Assembly (NCBI GenBank): GCA_014871385.1
Contig: CM026421.1
Coordinates: 10,351,644 to 10,415,643 of the forward strand
Direction of reading: 5' to 3'
Origin: Ceratodon purpureus
Taxonomy: Eukaryota; Streptophyta; Bryopsida; Pseudoditrichales; Ditrichaceae
Length of the DNA: 64,000 nucleotides
Shown here: positions 1 through 12,689 of the stretch, one piece after another
Layout: each line of letters starts with the position of its first letter
Numbering within the stretch: the stretch's first letter is position 1
Translations under genes and position numbers: made by a program
Notes under the pieces: model-generated
What the model saw: the letters and a program-made list of their open reading frames with translations, nothing else
Databases searched by the model: none
What the model was told of the DNA's origin: nothing

Positions 1-656
1 CTTCTTCTTCTTGCCAATTTCAACGCCGTAGTGCTGGCTGTACCATGTCCGGAAAGGAGCAGCATCCACCTGGATGATAGCATTCTTCACCAGAGTCTGG
101 GTACGCACCAACTCATTGTTCGAGGCATTGTAGACCACATCCAAAATTCTGCTCTTGCGAGTCACAGCCTCAGAACCCCACGAGAAATTGCCAGTGTCCA
201 AACGCAACGCCCGGAACTTGGAGTTCCCACCACGCACACGGATACGCCTCACAGTCTTGTTGCTAGACAACTTGGTCATAGCACCCTGCCTTCCCAACTC
301 GTACCTACACTCCACTCACCACCACAATCAAACCCACATCCAAAAACCCTCAAAAACCCACCCGAAACCCTAAAACCGAAACCCTAAAAACCCAACTCGA
401 CACAAATCTCTCCGAACACGAACGATTGACGTATACAGAACAAAACCATGAAAACAGGACCAGAAACTCACTTGCGCTTCTTGCGCCATGACTTCTTCTT
501 GCCTCCAGTGGCCCGTCTCTTGTGAGTGGAATCCCGAGAGATACCTGCAGGAGAGTCCGAGAAACAGAGCTTTAGCAGTCGAGCGCAGAGACAATTTTCT
601 CAATGATGATGTGATGCATGCGTGGAGAGGCGAGAGAAGAGATGAAGCTTACCCAT
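1..656 (-). CDS. RPS8: 40S ribosomal protein eS8 (RPS8), 5' part of gene
   Basis: Cytosolic small-subunit ribosomal protein. Coding exons on the minus strand are 653-656, 472-544 and 1-304, the last running off the left edge. The start codon is split: exon 1 carries only ATGG, then GTAAGC...CTGCAG. The joined 127 codons begin [20 protein letters not shown] and continue through [34 protein letters not shown] and [11 protein letters not shown], the standard eS8 order. The family is about 200-220 residues, so a little over half is visible. Frames join without indels and no damage is seen. Identity rests on direct recognition of the sequence. Confidence 0.96.
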
Positions 657-744
657 GATTGCACTGCGATCGAGCTCACCAGAGCTCCGCTGCTTGAAGG
701 TCGCGCTGCGAAGCGGAAAAGAGAGCGAGCCACGATGCAACCTC

Positions 745-898
745 TGGGCTTTAACCAATGTGGACTGAAAACCGTTACTTTACCCCGGATTAATCAATCT
801 ACGCATATAATATATTTTTGCATGATGATTTGGTTATTGGTAGATGATGGCGATTTTAGGTGCGATGACGGTTTCGGGGTATAGATCCTTTAGGGTTT
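745..898 (-). promoter_or_regulatory. Putative RPS8 promoter elements (telo-box and site II)
   Basis: Upstream of the RPS8 start, read on the minus strand, there is AAACCCTAA (890-898, telo-box) and AGCCCA (745-750, complement of the site-II core TGGGCT). This pair is characteristic of plant ribosomal-protein promoters. The motifs are seen; their function here is inferred from the family pattern. Confidence 0.55.
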
Positions 899-899
899 A

Positions 900-3800
900 G
901 GAGAGGGCAGAATCCAACAGCGCGATTCGTATCGGAAAATGACGTTTTCTACGTTTTCTGTAGATTTGTATGTCTGGAATCTACAACGGGCGTATGTTCG
1001 TGTGTAGTGTCGGTTTTGTGGATTCTACTCGATGAGTTGGTCGTTTTGATCGTTTAGATTCTTTTATATGTGTAAATTTTGAACCAAATTAGAAAAATTA
1101 TCACAATGATAGATTTTATGTATTGTTTCATAATTAAAGAGTGATATATGTATACATTATAGAAATTTTGATTCATGATTTGAATGTGAAAGAATTATAA
1201 TTTATAAATTTATTTCACAACCCTTTATAGATTCTTAAAGTTAAAAGATATTGAGGTTTTTATATATGATTTGATTAAAAAAAAATGAAAAAACAAATCT
1301 TACACATTTATTGGATTTAAAGAATATGATGAAAGTATTGATTGGTCATTGGTGCATAGAGTATTCTTTACTTCAATATTTCGACTGTACTCTATATTGT
1401 CAAAAAAAGATTGAGATATTTTATAATTTTGATACATTGGTCAATATCCAAAATTAATCATATACAATCCTTGTTTTAAATAAATAATAAATTTTCATCG
1501 AGATAGAAATAAAAAAATTAAAGATTGTACAATTTCAAATTAAAAGTACATCAAACTATAATTACTTATAATTACAAGTATATAAAGCATATTTTTTAAT
1601 GTTATAATAAAAAAATATATAGTCCAAATTTGAAAATATAATTTGATGGTTTAAAATATTTTATACAAAAATCATACTCATTTTGTAATTTTATTTTTGA
1701 TTTTTTAAAATAAAATATACTTAATATAGTCATTATTTATATTATAAAAATTCAATTTTCAATGTTATAATAATCAATTCAAAAAAATTACATGATTTTA
1801 TTTTATTTTTATTTTTATATTTTAAAAATTTCATTATATAATTGTTTTTGAAAAAAATAAGTTGGTGAAGATTTAAATTGAATATTATACATATATTCAA
1901 TACACATTTTCATACACATCAACAAAGTAGTTAAAAAATAGATTGTTTTTCATTGTTGAATTTGTTACATCTTTATTTATATTGTTTAACCAGATCGTTG
2001 AATGTGCAGGGTTAGAGGTGTCATGAAATAAAATAAAGGCAGCACATATTTACTAAAAAAGGTAGCACATATTTACTAAAAAAGGTAGCACATATCTACT
2101 AGAAGAGGTGGCCGGGAATTTTTCTTGAGAAGATTAGGATTGACAATCATTCTCCATCAAAACCCCTTTTATTGAGGAATCTTGTAGAGGCTTTATTTGA
2201 CAAATTCTACGTTGCAATAATCTTAAGAATGGCCTCATGTGAGTTCTTTACGATCGATTGCTAAATATCTTTAATACTGCTATGTTATTATATATTAAAT
2301 GTTATTTTGTTATGATGCTAAATCCGAAAGTCGATCAATTGATGATAGAAAGGAGTGCAAATCAACCTTTTACAGTGATTTGTATTGATGTGCATTTGAT
2401 GGTATGTGCATTTGATGCTTAAATGACTATATCTTTTGGTATTGACAATAGTTGGATGTCAAAAGAGGTTGCACTTAGTGTTTTGGAAGATGCTTTTGTC
2501 TCTCTTAATTTTAATAAGGAATTAATGAAGGCTTTTTTTGAATATCAAAGGAAGTTGCTGACTCTTGAATCGAGAAATCCAAGCTTAGGTTCTTCAATCT
2601 TCTTTAACATCGGTCTAGATAAGTGGTTCTAACTGAAACCAATCATAAGGTACTATCTACTTCGAATGAAGATGCAAGTTGTTCAGACCCTTCACTCCTA
2701 GAACCTAAACCAAATATTCATAAAAATAACCTTACTAAATTAGTGAGTGTTAAATGTTGAGAATTGCTTATTGTGTTTAACACTTTAAGGTATAAACTCT
2801 GAAAAAAATTATCCACCTATACGTGCATGTATCCATCTCAAATATTGATTGCCTCAGGTTACATGCTTATTGCATCCCTTTCACCGCCTACAAAGGGGCT
2901 CAGGATGTCGACTCGATACTAGATACTAGAATTTGATTAATAAGATTCTGCATATCAGTTATGAAACCTATTTATCTGTTATTGAGCCTCTTTCTCATCT
3001 TTACCTCGTATGATATTCTGTGATGTTTCATTTAAATAATTTAATAAGAAAGTAGACTCACAAGTAACAATAACATATAGCGGATGAGATTTTGTTGACG
3101 TGGAAAATATACATGACACTAGATCCAGAATTCTAACGACCATTGTAACGAGTTCTAACGACTCTTATAGCTTTTGTAAAAAAACCCAAATTTAATTAAT
3201 AATTTGTCCAACAATTTATTGATGCATGTACTTCAAGTTTGATAACTTTGAAGGGACGAGTTTACTTGTATCATTTTAATAAAGTCTTTGCTAAAAATGT
3301 ATATTATATTACAATATCAATTTAATGAGATTCTTTTTTTTATAATAAATTTGTTTAAACATGGAAATCAATTTGAGAAATTAATCATTATTTAAAATTC
3401 AAATGTTCGTCAAAAAAGGAAACAAATCTTAATTTAATAACAGTCTTACAATCAATTTTTTTGTAGATTGATTATGAGTATAGTTGTAAGAGTATAAATT
3501 CTATTTAGTTGATAGGATTTTTCCTAAATTTTTAATCTTAAAAGTTGATAAAGTTTTTTTTATATAATTTAATTCTTTTAAAAATCAATAACATGATATT
3601 TAGTATTTTTAGATATTTGTGAAGTAGTAGAATATCAATCATGTCTAATTAAGATATATTTATTATAAAAAAATTAGTTGAAATAATGTTTTTTATTATT
3701 GTGTTCATATATGATGTAGAACTTAAGTTATTAGAGTACAAGTTTTAAAACTATATCATTAAATCTATAAATATTTTTACCATTATTATTTTTTAAATAT

Positions 3801-4730
3801 TTTTTAAAATGATTATATTAAAAACATCAATAATTTGCAAGTGAATTGGGTAATCATCTTCTAAGAGGATTATAATCACATTGAAAATATATGTAATTTT
3901 TTTTTTTTTAAGTGAATTACAAGATAACTCTTTAAATAGTGACTTCTTCTTGATAATAACACCTCACTCTTCTCTCAAACCAAAATCCAAGTCAATACAC
4001 CCGTAGCTTATATAATAGTGTTTATATTTTGATGTTGTGTTTTATATTTAAATATGAGTTTTGAGTATTAATGTGAAATTATATAAATTGTTAGATTGTA
4101 TAGAAATAAATATATCTTGTTGTTAATGATTGAGTTTTAGTATTTTTTGAGATAAAAATTGATCAAACATTGAGATTTAAACTTTTTTATTTATGCACAT
4201 ATAGAAAATTAATAGAAATTTCAATAAAATGTATGATAGCGCCATGCAAAAAATCTTATGAAGAAACCTATGAGAGATATGGAGGAACGAAGGAGTCGGC
4301 CAATAGTTAATGGAAACAAAGCTCCAAAAACATGTTGAAAAATATTTACTATTATATTATTCAATACGTCAAATAGAATTTCATGTTTGAATCTTGCAAG
4401 TTAATTAACTCAGGTTACGAGCGCAAGTTTGTTTTGTTGTAGTGAGCAGGATACAAACTTTTTTTTGAATCTTACAAGTCATCCCACCTCACAAGCTCGT
4501 GCTCGCGAAGGGCGCCGACCACGTCTACCGCGGCCACCAGAGTGAGTTATGCAAGCACGTCTTATGAGGTTCTAGTGAAGTTTGTGAGGTTCTTGTAACA
4601 CTGGCGATTTAAGATTGCTGTCAGGGCTTTGTTGTTGATGGGTGGAGGAGGAAAGCACGTCACGCGGGGATGGCCAATTTTAAGATGGCAAAGTTTGCTT
4701 GATGGATGTACAAGTGTTAATTTGTTATTT
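900..4730. other. AT-rich gene-free spacer
   Basis: Strongly AT-rich sequence with many homopolymer runs and stop codons in all frames. A 69-codon open frame at 2,423-2,632 resembles nothing I recognise. Apart from a short tandem repeat near 2,040-2,106 I see no gene, tRNA or intact transposon. Confidence 0.6.
2038..2106 (+). repeat. Three-copy 23-bp tandem repeat
   Basis: Three consecutive units of the form GGTAGCACATATTTACTAAA plus AAA lie at 2,038-2,060, 2,061-2,083 and 2,084-2,106. The third unit carries a few substitutions. It is a simple minisatellite in AT-rich spacer with no evident gene link. Confidence 0.85.
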
Positions 4731-4731
4731 C

Positions 4732-5160
4732 CTATAGTGAGTAGGATGCAAACTTGAGTTTGATTCCTAATTGCTGATACTGGAAATTCGCATACAGGGT
4801 CCTTCTTCTAAGGTGGTATTTGAAGTGGACGCTGGAGCGGATCACTTTGCACTTGATGATGTCACGGCCTGAATGTATCTTTTCATCCCAACCAGGATCC
4901 ATTATACTTTCAAACAAGAAGTCTTCTAGATCAATAATCTTAAGCAACGTCGGTGTCATTCTCATGTTGTTGGATATAGCGAACAGTTCGATGAACACGT
5001 GGATTGGAACGAACCATTAGATGTGCCTCATCCAGGACCCTGTTGTTGCCTTTGTGACTCGTTGGAAGTCGGAATGCAGCTTGGCTCTAAACACCTCTAA
5101 AGTCACCATGTCAGGCAAACTCCAAGCAGGATCATCCAAATCGGGCAAGGGGACATACTC
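4732..5160 (-). pseudogene. Decayed coding fragment, unrecognised family
   Basis: On the minus strand a reading frame runs from about 5,160 to 4,732, interrupted by a single in-frame TAA (5,017-5,019). Upstream of the stop it reads KLEYVPLPDLDDPAW..., and downstream VPIHVFIELFAISNN... and LEDFLFESIMDPGWDEKIHS. The composition looks protein-like and the segment is less AT-rich than its flanks. I do not recognise the family. It could be an exon remnant or a transposon fragment; no splice sites or start are evident. Confidence 0.4.
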
Positions 5161-5169
5161 CAACTTACG

Positions 5170-6350
5170 TGCACAAGTTTGAAATTATATTATATTTCAC
5201 CATTGCATGCCTCAAAAATTTATGGGGAATTTGAATACTTTATATAGCCATAACTGTCAATGAAAAAACAAAATTTATTCCAGTTGCAATCATCTACAAC
5301 TCATCTTCAAACAAAATTAAATTTTCATCCATGAATGAAATTGGGAAAAACATTTATTCAATTTGATAAAAAAATGTTATGCAACTTAAAGTGATAATGA
5401 TTTATTTTTAGATGTTATAATCAAAATTGAATACTTTAAAAATATATGTAAAATTAACTTAGCTTAATTTATCTTTGAAAAATACATATATTAATAGAAT
5501 TTGTTTTATAAAAAAACATTCATTAATATTGTAATGCTTGAGTTTTGAAATCAAAGTTTGAAAATAGATTTAAAATAGATGCGTTTAAATCCAAATCTTG
5601 TATTTGCAAAATTGGTCTAAAATAATAGTTATGACTAAAGAAAGTTCTAAAATTTATATAATTGTTTCTCGCAAAGAATTTAAGTTAAAAATAAATATTT
5701 GATGAAAGTCATAAAATAATAAAGACATGTTATCTTTTGTATAAAGTATAAATGTATATAAAAATATTAAGTATTATTGAATTAGTTTATATACCCAATT
5801 TGACTCTTCATAAAAATGGAAAGAATTTTTAATTTCAATAATTTTTAATTTAAATATTCAAAATCGTAAATTCAAATCAATAATCAGTGAAGTTCTAAGC
5901 CTTTTTATTTATATGAACTTATGATTAAAAAATTAATAAAGTAAAAAAATGTACAATTTAAATATCAACGTTCATTTAGATTTTTCATGGATTCACCATA
6001 GTTATAATTATAAGAGAACAAAATTCTATGTGTTGAAAATATTTCTTGTGAATTGTTAATTTCGAGAAATGATGATTTATTAAATGTGTTTTAAGTATTT
6101 GATAAAATAATATTGAATATTTTTAAATATATAAAGAATTGATGAGTTTTGGGTCACATGTTACTTTGCACTTTGGAATCCTGTAGAAAATTGAGAAATG
6201 CATAGTTCTTGTTACATTTTTTTCCAATCCTTTTGAAATCCTATTTCCAAACCTCTCGTATTTTTTTTTTCAGAATTTCCCACCGCTCAAAATACCCTAA
6301 ACTGCTTAAGTGGTTGGTTTTAGGACAATCAACCTTAACAGGACAGCTGC
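5170..6350. other. AT-rich gene-free spacer
   Basis: Low-complexity AT-rich sequence with dense stops. No coding, RNA or repeat feature could be supported. Confidence 0.6.
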
Positions 6351-6619
6351 AGTTAGAATGAGATTCATTTTAAGGATCTGATTTCGCAACTAAATGCACA
6401 AGATTGTTTGAGAACAACGACAATCCAAAATGTGCAATACAATGTCCAATCACCATACAAATTGCAACTCTGACACATGCCTGAATGCAAAAACAAAATG
6501 AACTGAAATTGGAATTTATACTAACTTCGCACAAAGCAAAGAGCACGTTCAAGTGGTCAAGCCAAAACATGCTAACTATGAAAAAAGTATGCTGCTTTGA
6601 GAATCGAAGTAACAGCTGT

Positions 6620-8809
6620 TTACATCTCCCCACACTCGGCAATGGTACATGCAAGCTTAGGGCGATTGTTTTGCCCTGTTTGCACATTTTCAAGTTTTCT
6701 GACGACCAGCAAACCTTCTCCGAGCACGCGCTGGCACAAGACACCAAACAAAACATATAATGTGAATATAAGCATCTTGATCAAAGAGTAGAGATTAATG
6801 TAGATGTCATTCTGAGGTTCGGTATTTGTCTGATCAACATAATGCACACTGGCTGCAGTATAGAATGTAGAAGTGCAGATTGAAAGATGTGTTCTAATTC
6901 ACAATATATGCAAGCTCAGAACATGAATGCAGTGGAAGGTAACGAGCCTACCCCAAAAACAACATGCTTGTTGTCCAACCAATCGCACTTGGCACAAGTG
7001 ATGAAGAACTGACATATTCCACCAACCCAGTTAAAAAATGAGAACTTCAATCCACTCGATCGAATTCTCGACGGTGGTGTTACCGATGATCAGAAGAATT
7101 TATAAACTATTCGACAACAAGTAGCTAGGATATCAGAACAATGAACACTGCTAGGAAGAATATTATGCTTCAAAAAGAAAAGAAGACCTACTGTAGCTGA
7201 CAAGACTGCAGATCCTAATCAAGAAACAAGGAGGAAGAAAATGATTCAAAGTTGAGTACCTGGCATCCATTTGTATTTTGCCCACTGTTTGCCTACATAC
7301 CAAAAGGACAGCACACATGATCAGAAATACCGTAGCCTGAAATCCTTCGACCGTTTAAGTGAAAACAACGGATAAAATGCAGAAATCTTGCTAGACTTCC
7401 TTCGCATGCAGCAGACAGCATATGGATCTAAAAAACTAAAAACTAAAAAGTCTCTTGGAGGTGACCAGGACAGCACAGATCAGATGTTGGTTTTGTTATA
7501 CAAACCAAATATGGGTCTTGTGTAAAAACCAGATACTAGTTTGTGCGATGATAAAAGTAAAGCATACAAAATAAACGTCACACAATCAACTCGTGAACCG
7601 TCTAGTAAATATAGTGTAAAACGGCGAGAACAACTAGCTGTGTCATTGACTTCGACACAAGTACAGAGCAAGAGGAACAGATACATTTCAGAGAAGTTGA
7701 CGGAAGTTGAAATCACCATAGAGAGAAGGCCTGGACCGGTGTGCTTCGCAATAAAGTTCTCATCGTCGAATTTGGTGCCATAAATGCTAGTACAGCCACT
7801 TCCATCCCCCTTCACGAAATCACCCCCTTGAATCATGAAGTCCTTAATAACACGATGGAATGTCGATGTCTTAAAGCCAATTGGATTGTTACCCTTCCTG
7901 CAAAAATCACAACCACTATGAACAACTCGCACAACCATTCAATACAAACTATTGAAAGTCCAGTGTACACCTAAACCCTAAACCCTCAAGAGTATTTTCC
8001 GTTACGCGTCCTGTAACGTAATCGCTGCGCGAAAACCTGAATGTGCGAATCCCAAGAGAACAGTCAATGTACGATGAACAAAGATGGTACCTGAACTCTC
8101 CGGTGCATAATTGTCTGCAGTGCCCACCAGAGTACACAATGAGAAGAGAGTAACATCGACATTCCTGCTAGAAAGTTATTAAAAATCTCAAACAAAAATA
8201 CCAAAAACACAAACCCTAATTGGAATACCGTTTAGGAGAACCTAAAGCATTAATCCGATAATCAATGTATACACTGGTGTAAACCCAGGCTGTATCGAGC
8301 GAAGAAGTCTACCATAATCACTTAAAAACACAGCACGCTAAGAGAACATAATCGCTCAACCTTCTCCAACGAACAAAGTATCACCTCAAAGAGCCCGAGT
8401 TCGACTAACGACGGAGACCTTCACGTTAAAAAGATCGCCGACATCTAAGCGATACAACCCCAACCAGGAGAAGAGAAGACGACCCTAACTTCAAAACTAA
8501 GCAGTTCCTTAAACCCCGATCCTTGAGAGAAGAAAACGAACCAGAACTGATCAGTATTCCCAAATCCTCACATAAACCCCAAAAGAGCCTAAACCCGGAA
8601 TCAAAACAGTCATTGCAATTGATTGGCACCACTTCACACCTAAAATTCTCTGCAGTTTTCGGGACAATGTCAGCGAAGAGCTCCATCTTGATCCGCCCAG
8701 CAGGCAAGCTGCCGATGGTCACATCGAAGAACACAATAGGGTTCTTCGCGTTCGGCGGCCTCAAATGCCATTCCACTGCCGCTCCGCCTCCTGCTCCCGC
8801 TGCCGCCAT
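6620..8809 (-). CDS. CYP22: Cyclophilin-type peptidyl-prolyl isomerase, CYP22/PPIH class
   Basis: Peptidyl-prolyl cis-trans isomerase resembling plant CYP22 and animal PPIH (U4/U6 snRNP-associated cyclophilin). Six exons on the minus strand: 8640-8809, 8091-8114, 7717-7897, 7260-7292, 6952-7008 and 6620-6730. They join in frame to 191 residues, against about 177 in PPIH and about 199 in Arabidopsis CYP22. Visible motifs are [20 protein letters not shown], the active-site segment [35 protein letters not shown], the [12 protein letters not shown] loop and the C-terminal ECGEM typical of this class. Exons 2 (24 nt) and 4 (33 nt) are micro-exons. The donor after exon 3 (ATG|GTGATT) is weak. A role in splicing is inferred from the family. 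Confidence 0.93.
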
Positions 8810-10304
8810 CGCCCCCTCTGTTCCAAAACACAAAAACTCCCACCAAAACACAAACTCCCACACCCTCAAAGAAAAATCTCCTCAAAAACAAAAACTCCAA
8901 CACAGAGAGAGAAAACTCCAGAAAACCCCCAACTCACTCGATCACTGTCACTTAACCTCAAAATAAAAACCCCTCTCTCTGCTAACCCTTGCTAACGGTT
9001 TCACTGGATGCTACAAAAAAACTTCGGACCATCCAGGCACATCGTCTGCTACTTCTCTCACTCCTCACGCACCATCTCTAACTCGCCACCGAGCCCACAT
9101 GAGCTCCAAATTTAGCTTCAACACAACAAACCCAAATGGGTTTTTTAACAATTTTTCATCTTTGACATCTGTTTTACATGTGATTGTCTCAGTTTTGGAC
9201 TGGATTCATAAATGCAGAGCTCGAAACGAAGATATCCAACGGCCATGTCATCACTCCACATCGGGAATAGCATACCATCTACCACACATGAGGCTCCACA
9301 TCAGCCGGCCCAAGATACTTAGCCTCATCCTTTTGCTGCCTCTGCTTGTAAGGAGTGAGCTCTCACTAGCTTGTGGGCTGTAGCTTGTGGGCTGCAGATT
9401 GTTTTGTGCAAATTCTCGCAACCATCGCTCGTGGGTTCCCAGCTTGACTCTCCAGCTGCGTTGTAAGTTACTCACCTTTGAGAGAATTCGTCTTTCGTTC
9501 CAGTTTACTAGGTTCTGGTTCAGTTCTCTTCTCCAGAGTTTTAGATGAGGTTGGTGAATTCGTACCATGGGTACTGTGATTGTGTCTCCAGAATGCGCCA
9601 GGGATTTCGAGGTTTGTAGTTTCGTTGTGTTTTGGTTTGGTCGGGTTTGATGGCTGTTTGGCATTTGAGGATATGTGCAATTTGTTTTTGTTATCCTGTA
9701 AGCCTGGAAGTTTGGAAGTCTGGAAGTTTTGGTTTGAGTTCTGCCTCTAGGGTTTGGGGCAGGTTTAGATTTTCGTATTCACGTTGAGATATTCTTCTCG
9801 GTGGAATTTGGTTGGGTCCTGAATGCAGTTAGTTTATACCACTGGAAAATTCTGCTTGAATTTGCAAATCGTGTGATTTTTACCTTGATTAGTGCTGGCA
9901 TCATTTGATGTTAGCTTTACGTTCGTGATGTCATATGGCAGAGCTGACTTGAGGTAGGCGTGGCTACAATGCTGGTGTTTGGTAGTGATGTCCATTTCTG
10001 TTTAGATAAGATTGGTACTTAGTAAAGAAGGTTTCGCTCTTGAGCCTCGGAAAGCAGCTAGAATTTCCCTCCATTTTGATTCCAAGGGTACCTGTGGCGC
10101 TTACGGATGCTTGCTATCCAGTGCTTTTTGCTGTGGAAGATTTTTGTGTGGAATGCTGAATATCATTTGGATAGAGTTTTGTTTTTCTGAAAGTTTTCTG
10201 AAAGTCATGTTGTGTTTAGAGGTTTCTCGGGAAGATTTGGGCTCAAATGTGAGGTGTGCGATTGCGTGATTTGGACAGGAACGAAAGCAATTAAATCACA
10301 AGCG
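8810..10304. other. Intergenic region with divergent 5' ends
   Basis: Lies between the start of the cyclophilin gene (leftward) and the next gene (rightward), so it must hold both promoters. It contains CT-rich leader-like sequence around 8,820-9,060. Several open frames of 80-140 codons overlap on both strands but show no recognisable protein. Transcribed leader with a 5' UTR intron is possible and cannot be resolved by eye. Confidence 0.45.
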
Positions 10305-11682
10305 ATGGCGATGGCTGCTTGCCAAGCACAATGTGTTCAGCAGAGTTTGAATTATTTGGCTCAGGGGACTTCCTCTCTGGAGGTTAGGAACAGGCCAGCT
10401 ACTGTGAGCTTCACCCGTACCGCAACAAAAAATGTAGACCACTTCAGAACCTTTCACATACTTTCATTTCTGCATCCTGAGGACCATGGGAATCTATCTT
10501 GGTAGAGAAAGATTTGTATTTGTTACATAGTTTTCATAGTTTCAATCGTGTCATGCTTTCACAGACATTTTCGCACATGATGTCTGAACTGCCCTTAACA
10601 AGTTCACATGATGTCCTCGAATTTTTTTTTGATATGATATTCTCAAAGCTTCAATTCTGTCTACATTTTTGTTAGAGGGAGAGAGATTTTCGTCCTGCTT
10701 GTCTCAAGTGTTACTGACCCCCAAAGGTATCTGATATCAGGTGCAAGGTCTCAGTCAAAGAGGAAAGGCTCGTCTGGTGATCTGTGCGGCCGAAGGGAGT
10801 GGCAGCTGCTGTGGAGGTAGCGAGGGTAGTAGCAGCGGGAAACAGAGTTGCAGCAGCCATGGATCGAAAGCACCACCACCAGGTGTTGCAGGTGTGGGTG
10901 CAGAGTTCGAGAACATGGTGTCTCGCTCAACTATGCAGGAGTTTGAGAAAGAGTATGACACAGGAGAGGTCAGAGACGTCACTTATCTCTAGCCTTTAAA
11001 ACTCTACTCTTTTTACCACAACCCTTACAGATGATTCTACAATTCAATAAGAAACTCGCAATAAACAGTTCTGATGTGGTCTCTGTGGAAACACTACAGA
11101 TGCAAGGAACCATCACGAGGGATGTCGTGGCAGACGTCATGAACGAAATTCCGGAGATTCTTGTAAGTGATTCGACCTTGTCAAGTAGATGACTCTGCAC
11201 ATTTGCCGTAATTTTTCTTTACATGCCATGTTTGCATCCAGAAGAGAAGAATCCGCAAAAAGTGCATCTGTTTGTAAGATTAGAATGTGTTTGTCAACTG
11301 TTTCTCTCTTGCAACTTGGTCCATTTGTGCTGAAAGCAGGTGACCCATGTGCGCCATGACTCTGCACATTTCGCCACTTGCCATGACTGCATATTTTGAT
11401 ATTGTTTTCTCTTCTCCTAGTGAGTGTTGCATACGGAAAAGAAGAATCTGCAAAGACATACTTGTTTCTAAGATTCGAATGTGTTTATTACCATGTGTGT
11501 CCCTTTCTTTCAAGGATTTTCGCACTTGGTCCATGTCTGCTAATCGCAGGTATCTACTGGTTTGCCTGCAGAATGCCAGCAACGAGGAGAAGTTTGTGGA
11601 TGTGGATGCCGTATTGAGTGAAGCGATGAGGTTGGCAAATGAGGACTTTGTCTTTGATGAATTCGAGGGGACGATGGTTTAG
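10305..11682 (+). CDS. Unrecognised, probably plastid-targeted protein, 199 aa
   Basis: Four exons (10305-10433, 10741-10968, 11031-11162, 11572-11682) with good GT-AG junctions join in frame to 199 residues. The N-terminus (MAMAACQAQCVQQSLNYLAQ..., then RGKARLVICAAEG) is rich in Ser/Arg and ends in a V-x-A/C-like cleavage context, as expected of a plastid transit peptide. A Gly/Ser/Cys-rich linker follows, then an acidic C-terminal domain (MQEFEKEYDTGEMILQFNKK..., NEEKFVDVDAVLSEAMRLAN, DEFEGTMV). I do not recognise this domain and assign no function. The last exon is duplicated in decayed form downstream. The exon 1/2 junction is the least certain. Confidence 0.65.
11189..11551 (+). repeat. 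Imperfect tandem duplication inside intron 3
   Basis: Two similar blocks, about 11,189-11,341 and 11,357-11,551, share in order TGACTCTGCACATTT, the context GAAGAGAAGAATCCGCAAA / GAAAAGAAGAATCTGCAAA, AAGATTAGAATGTGTTT / AAGATTCGAATGTGTTT, CACTTGGTCCAT / ACTTGGTCCAT, and a terminal GCAGG. The order is conserved with indels. This is a local duplication of the region immediately upstream of the terminal exon. Confidence 0.7.
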
Positions 11683-12136
11683 GATTTCCTCTTTCTATTC
11701 TCCTGTGAGGATGTGATGTAGCACGGGTCCACCTTCAACACACTCAAGACACTCCTGGTTTTTATTCTTGCAAGAGACTCGTCTATGTAATATTAGGAGG
11801 CAGCAGAATATGGACAAATGAGGAGCACTAGTTTTCTTGTGAAATCCCATCTGGTACAGAAACTGATCCAGATGGTAGATAAAGGAATATTAAATGCAGT
11901 GCAATTGAATTTAGAGCATCATTTCCTTTACTGTACCTATATGAACGTGAATCAAATGGAAGTTTTAGTTCAATGACGTGACTGCGTGCCAGCACAAGTA
12001 TGGCTACCTCTATCTTAACATTCATTTTCCTCAGCATTAAAATCTTCTCCTTTGATGTGCATGGCCCTTGTTGACCGTCCACGAATATGAGATTCAATTG
12101 TGGTCCTTACAAAATGTGTCAGTTCATTCTAGGATA

Positions 12137-12420
12137 CTTGCACTTGGTACAGATTCTAATTGCAAACGACTAGATCAAATGCAGAATTTTAGCTATGAGG
12201 AGTTTGTGAATGTAATCCGTTTTGAATGACACGTAGGCCACAGCAAATGAAGACTTCGTCTCCGATGCATAATTGAAAGAGACGTAGCTTACGATTCACT
12301 AGTTCTCATTTTCAATCCTATGTAGCTGAAATGGATGAGCCTGGCTTGTTCGTAGCTGAATATTTTCTCTATGCCAATGAAGACTTCGTCACCGACTTTA
12401 AAAGATTGAAATTGTGCACA
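12137..12420 (+). pseudogene. Decayed duplicate copies of the terminal exon of the 10.3-11.7 kb gene
   Basis: At 12,137-12,345 the sequence follows the end of intron 3 and the last exon of the upstream gene: an ACTTGGT block, then GCAGAATTTTAGCTATGAGG (functional copy GCAGAATGCCAGCAACGAGG), then GCAAATGAAGACTTCGTC (functional GCAAATGAGGACTTTGTC) and the same downstream order. Stops and indels break the frame. A shorter third copy, GCCAATGAAGACTTCGTCAC, lies at about 12,374-12,393. These look like dead tandem copies. Confidence 0.7.
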
Positions 12421-12689
12421 ATTAAAACTTCAAAAGGTGGTGCTCTGTAGTGTGCAATCTATCACTGGGTAATGTGTCCGTTTGAGATTCAACTTTCTAA
12501 ACCTTTCCGTCCTTCTGATTTTGAGATGTTGATTAAATAAGCCATCAGGTGAACTCACCCTCAGCCAAAACATAGTCGCTTGGAACAATGTACAAAAGAG
12601 GATATCCTGACGAATGAATCTTTGTCTACCTGCCACAAAATTTAAAACAACCAGTGTTTGGGCTTTTGATTTGTACAATTTATGCTATC

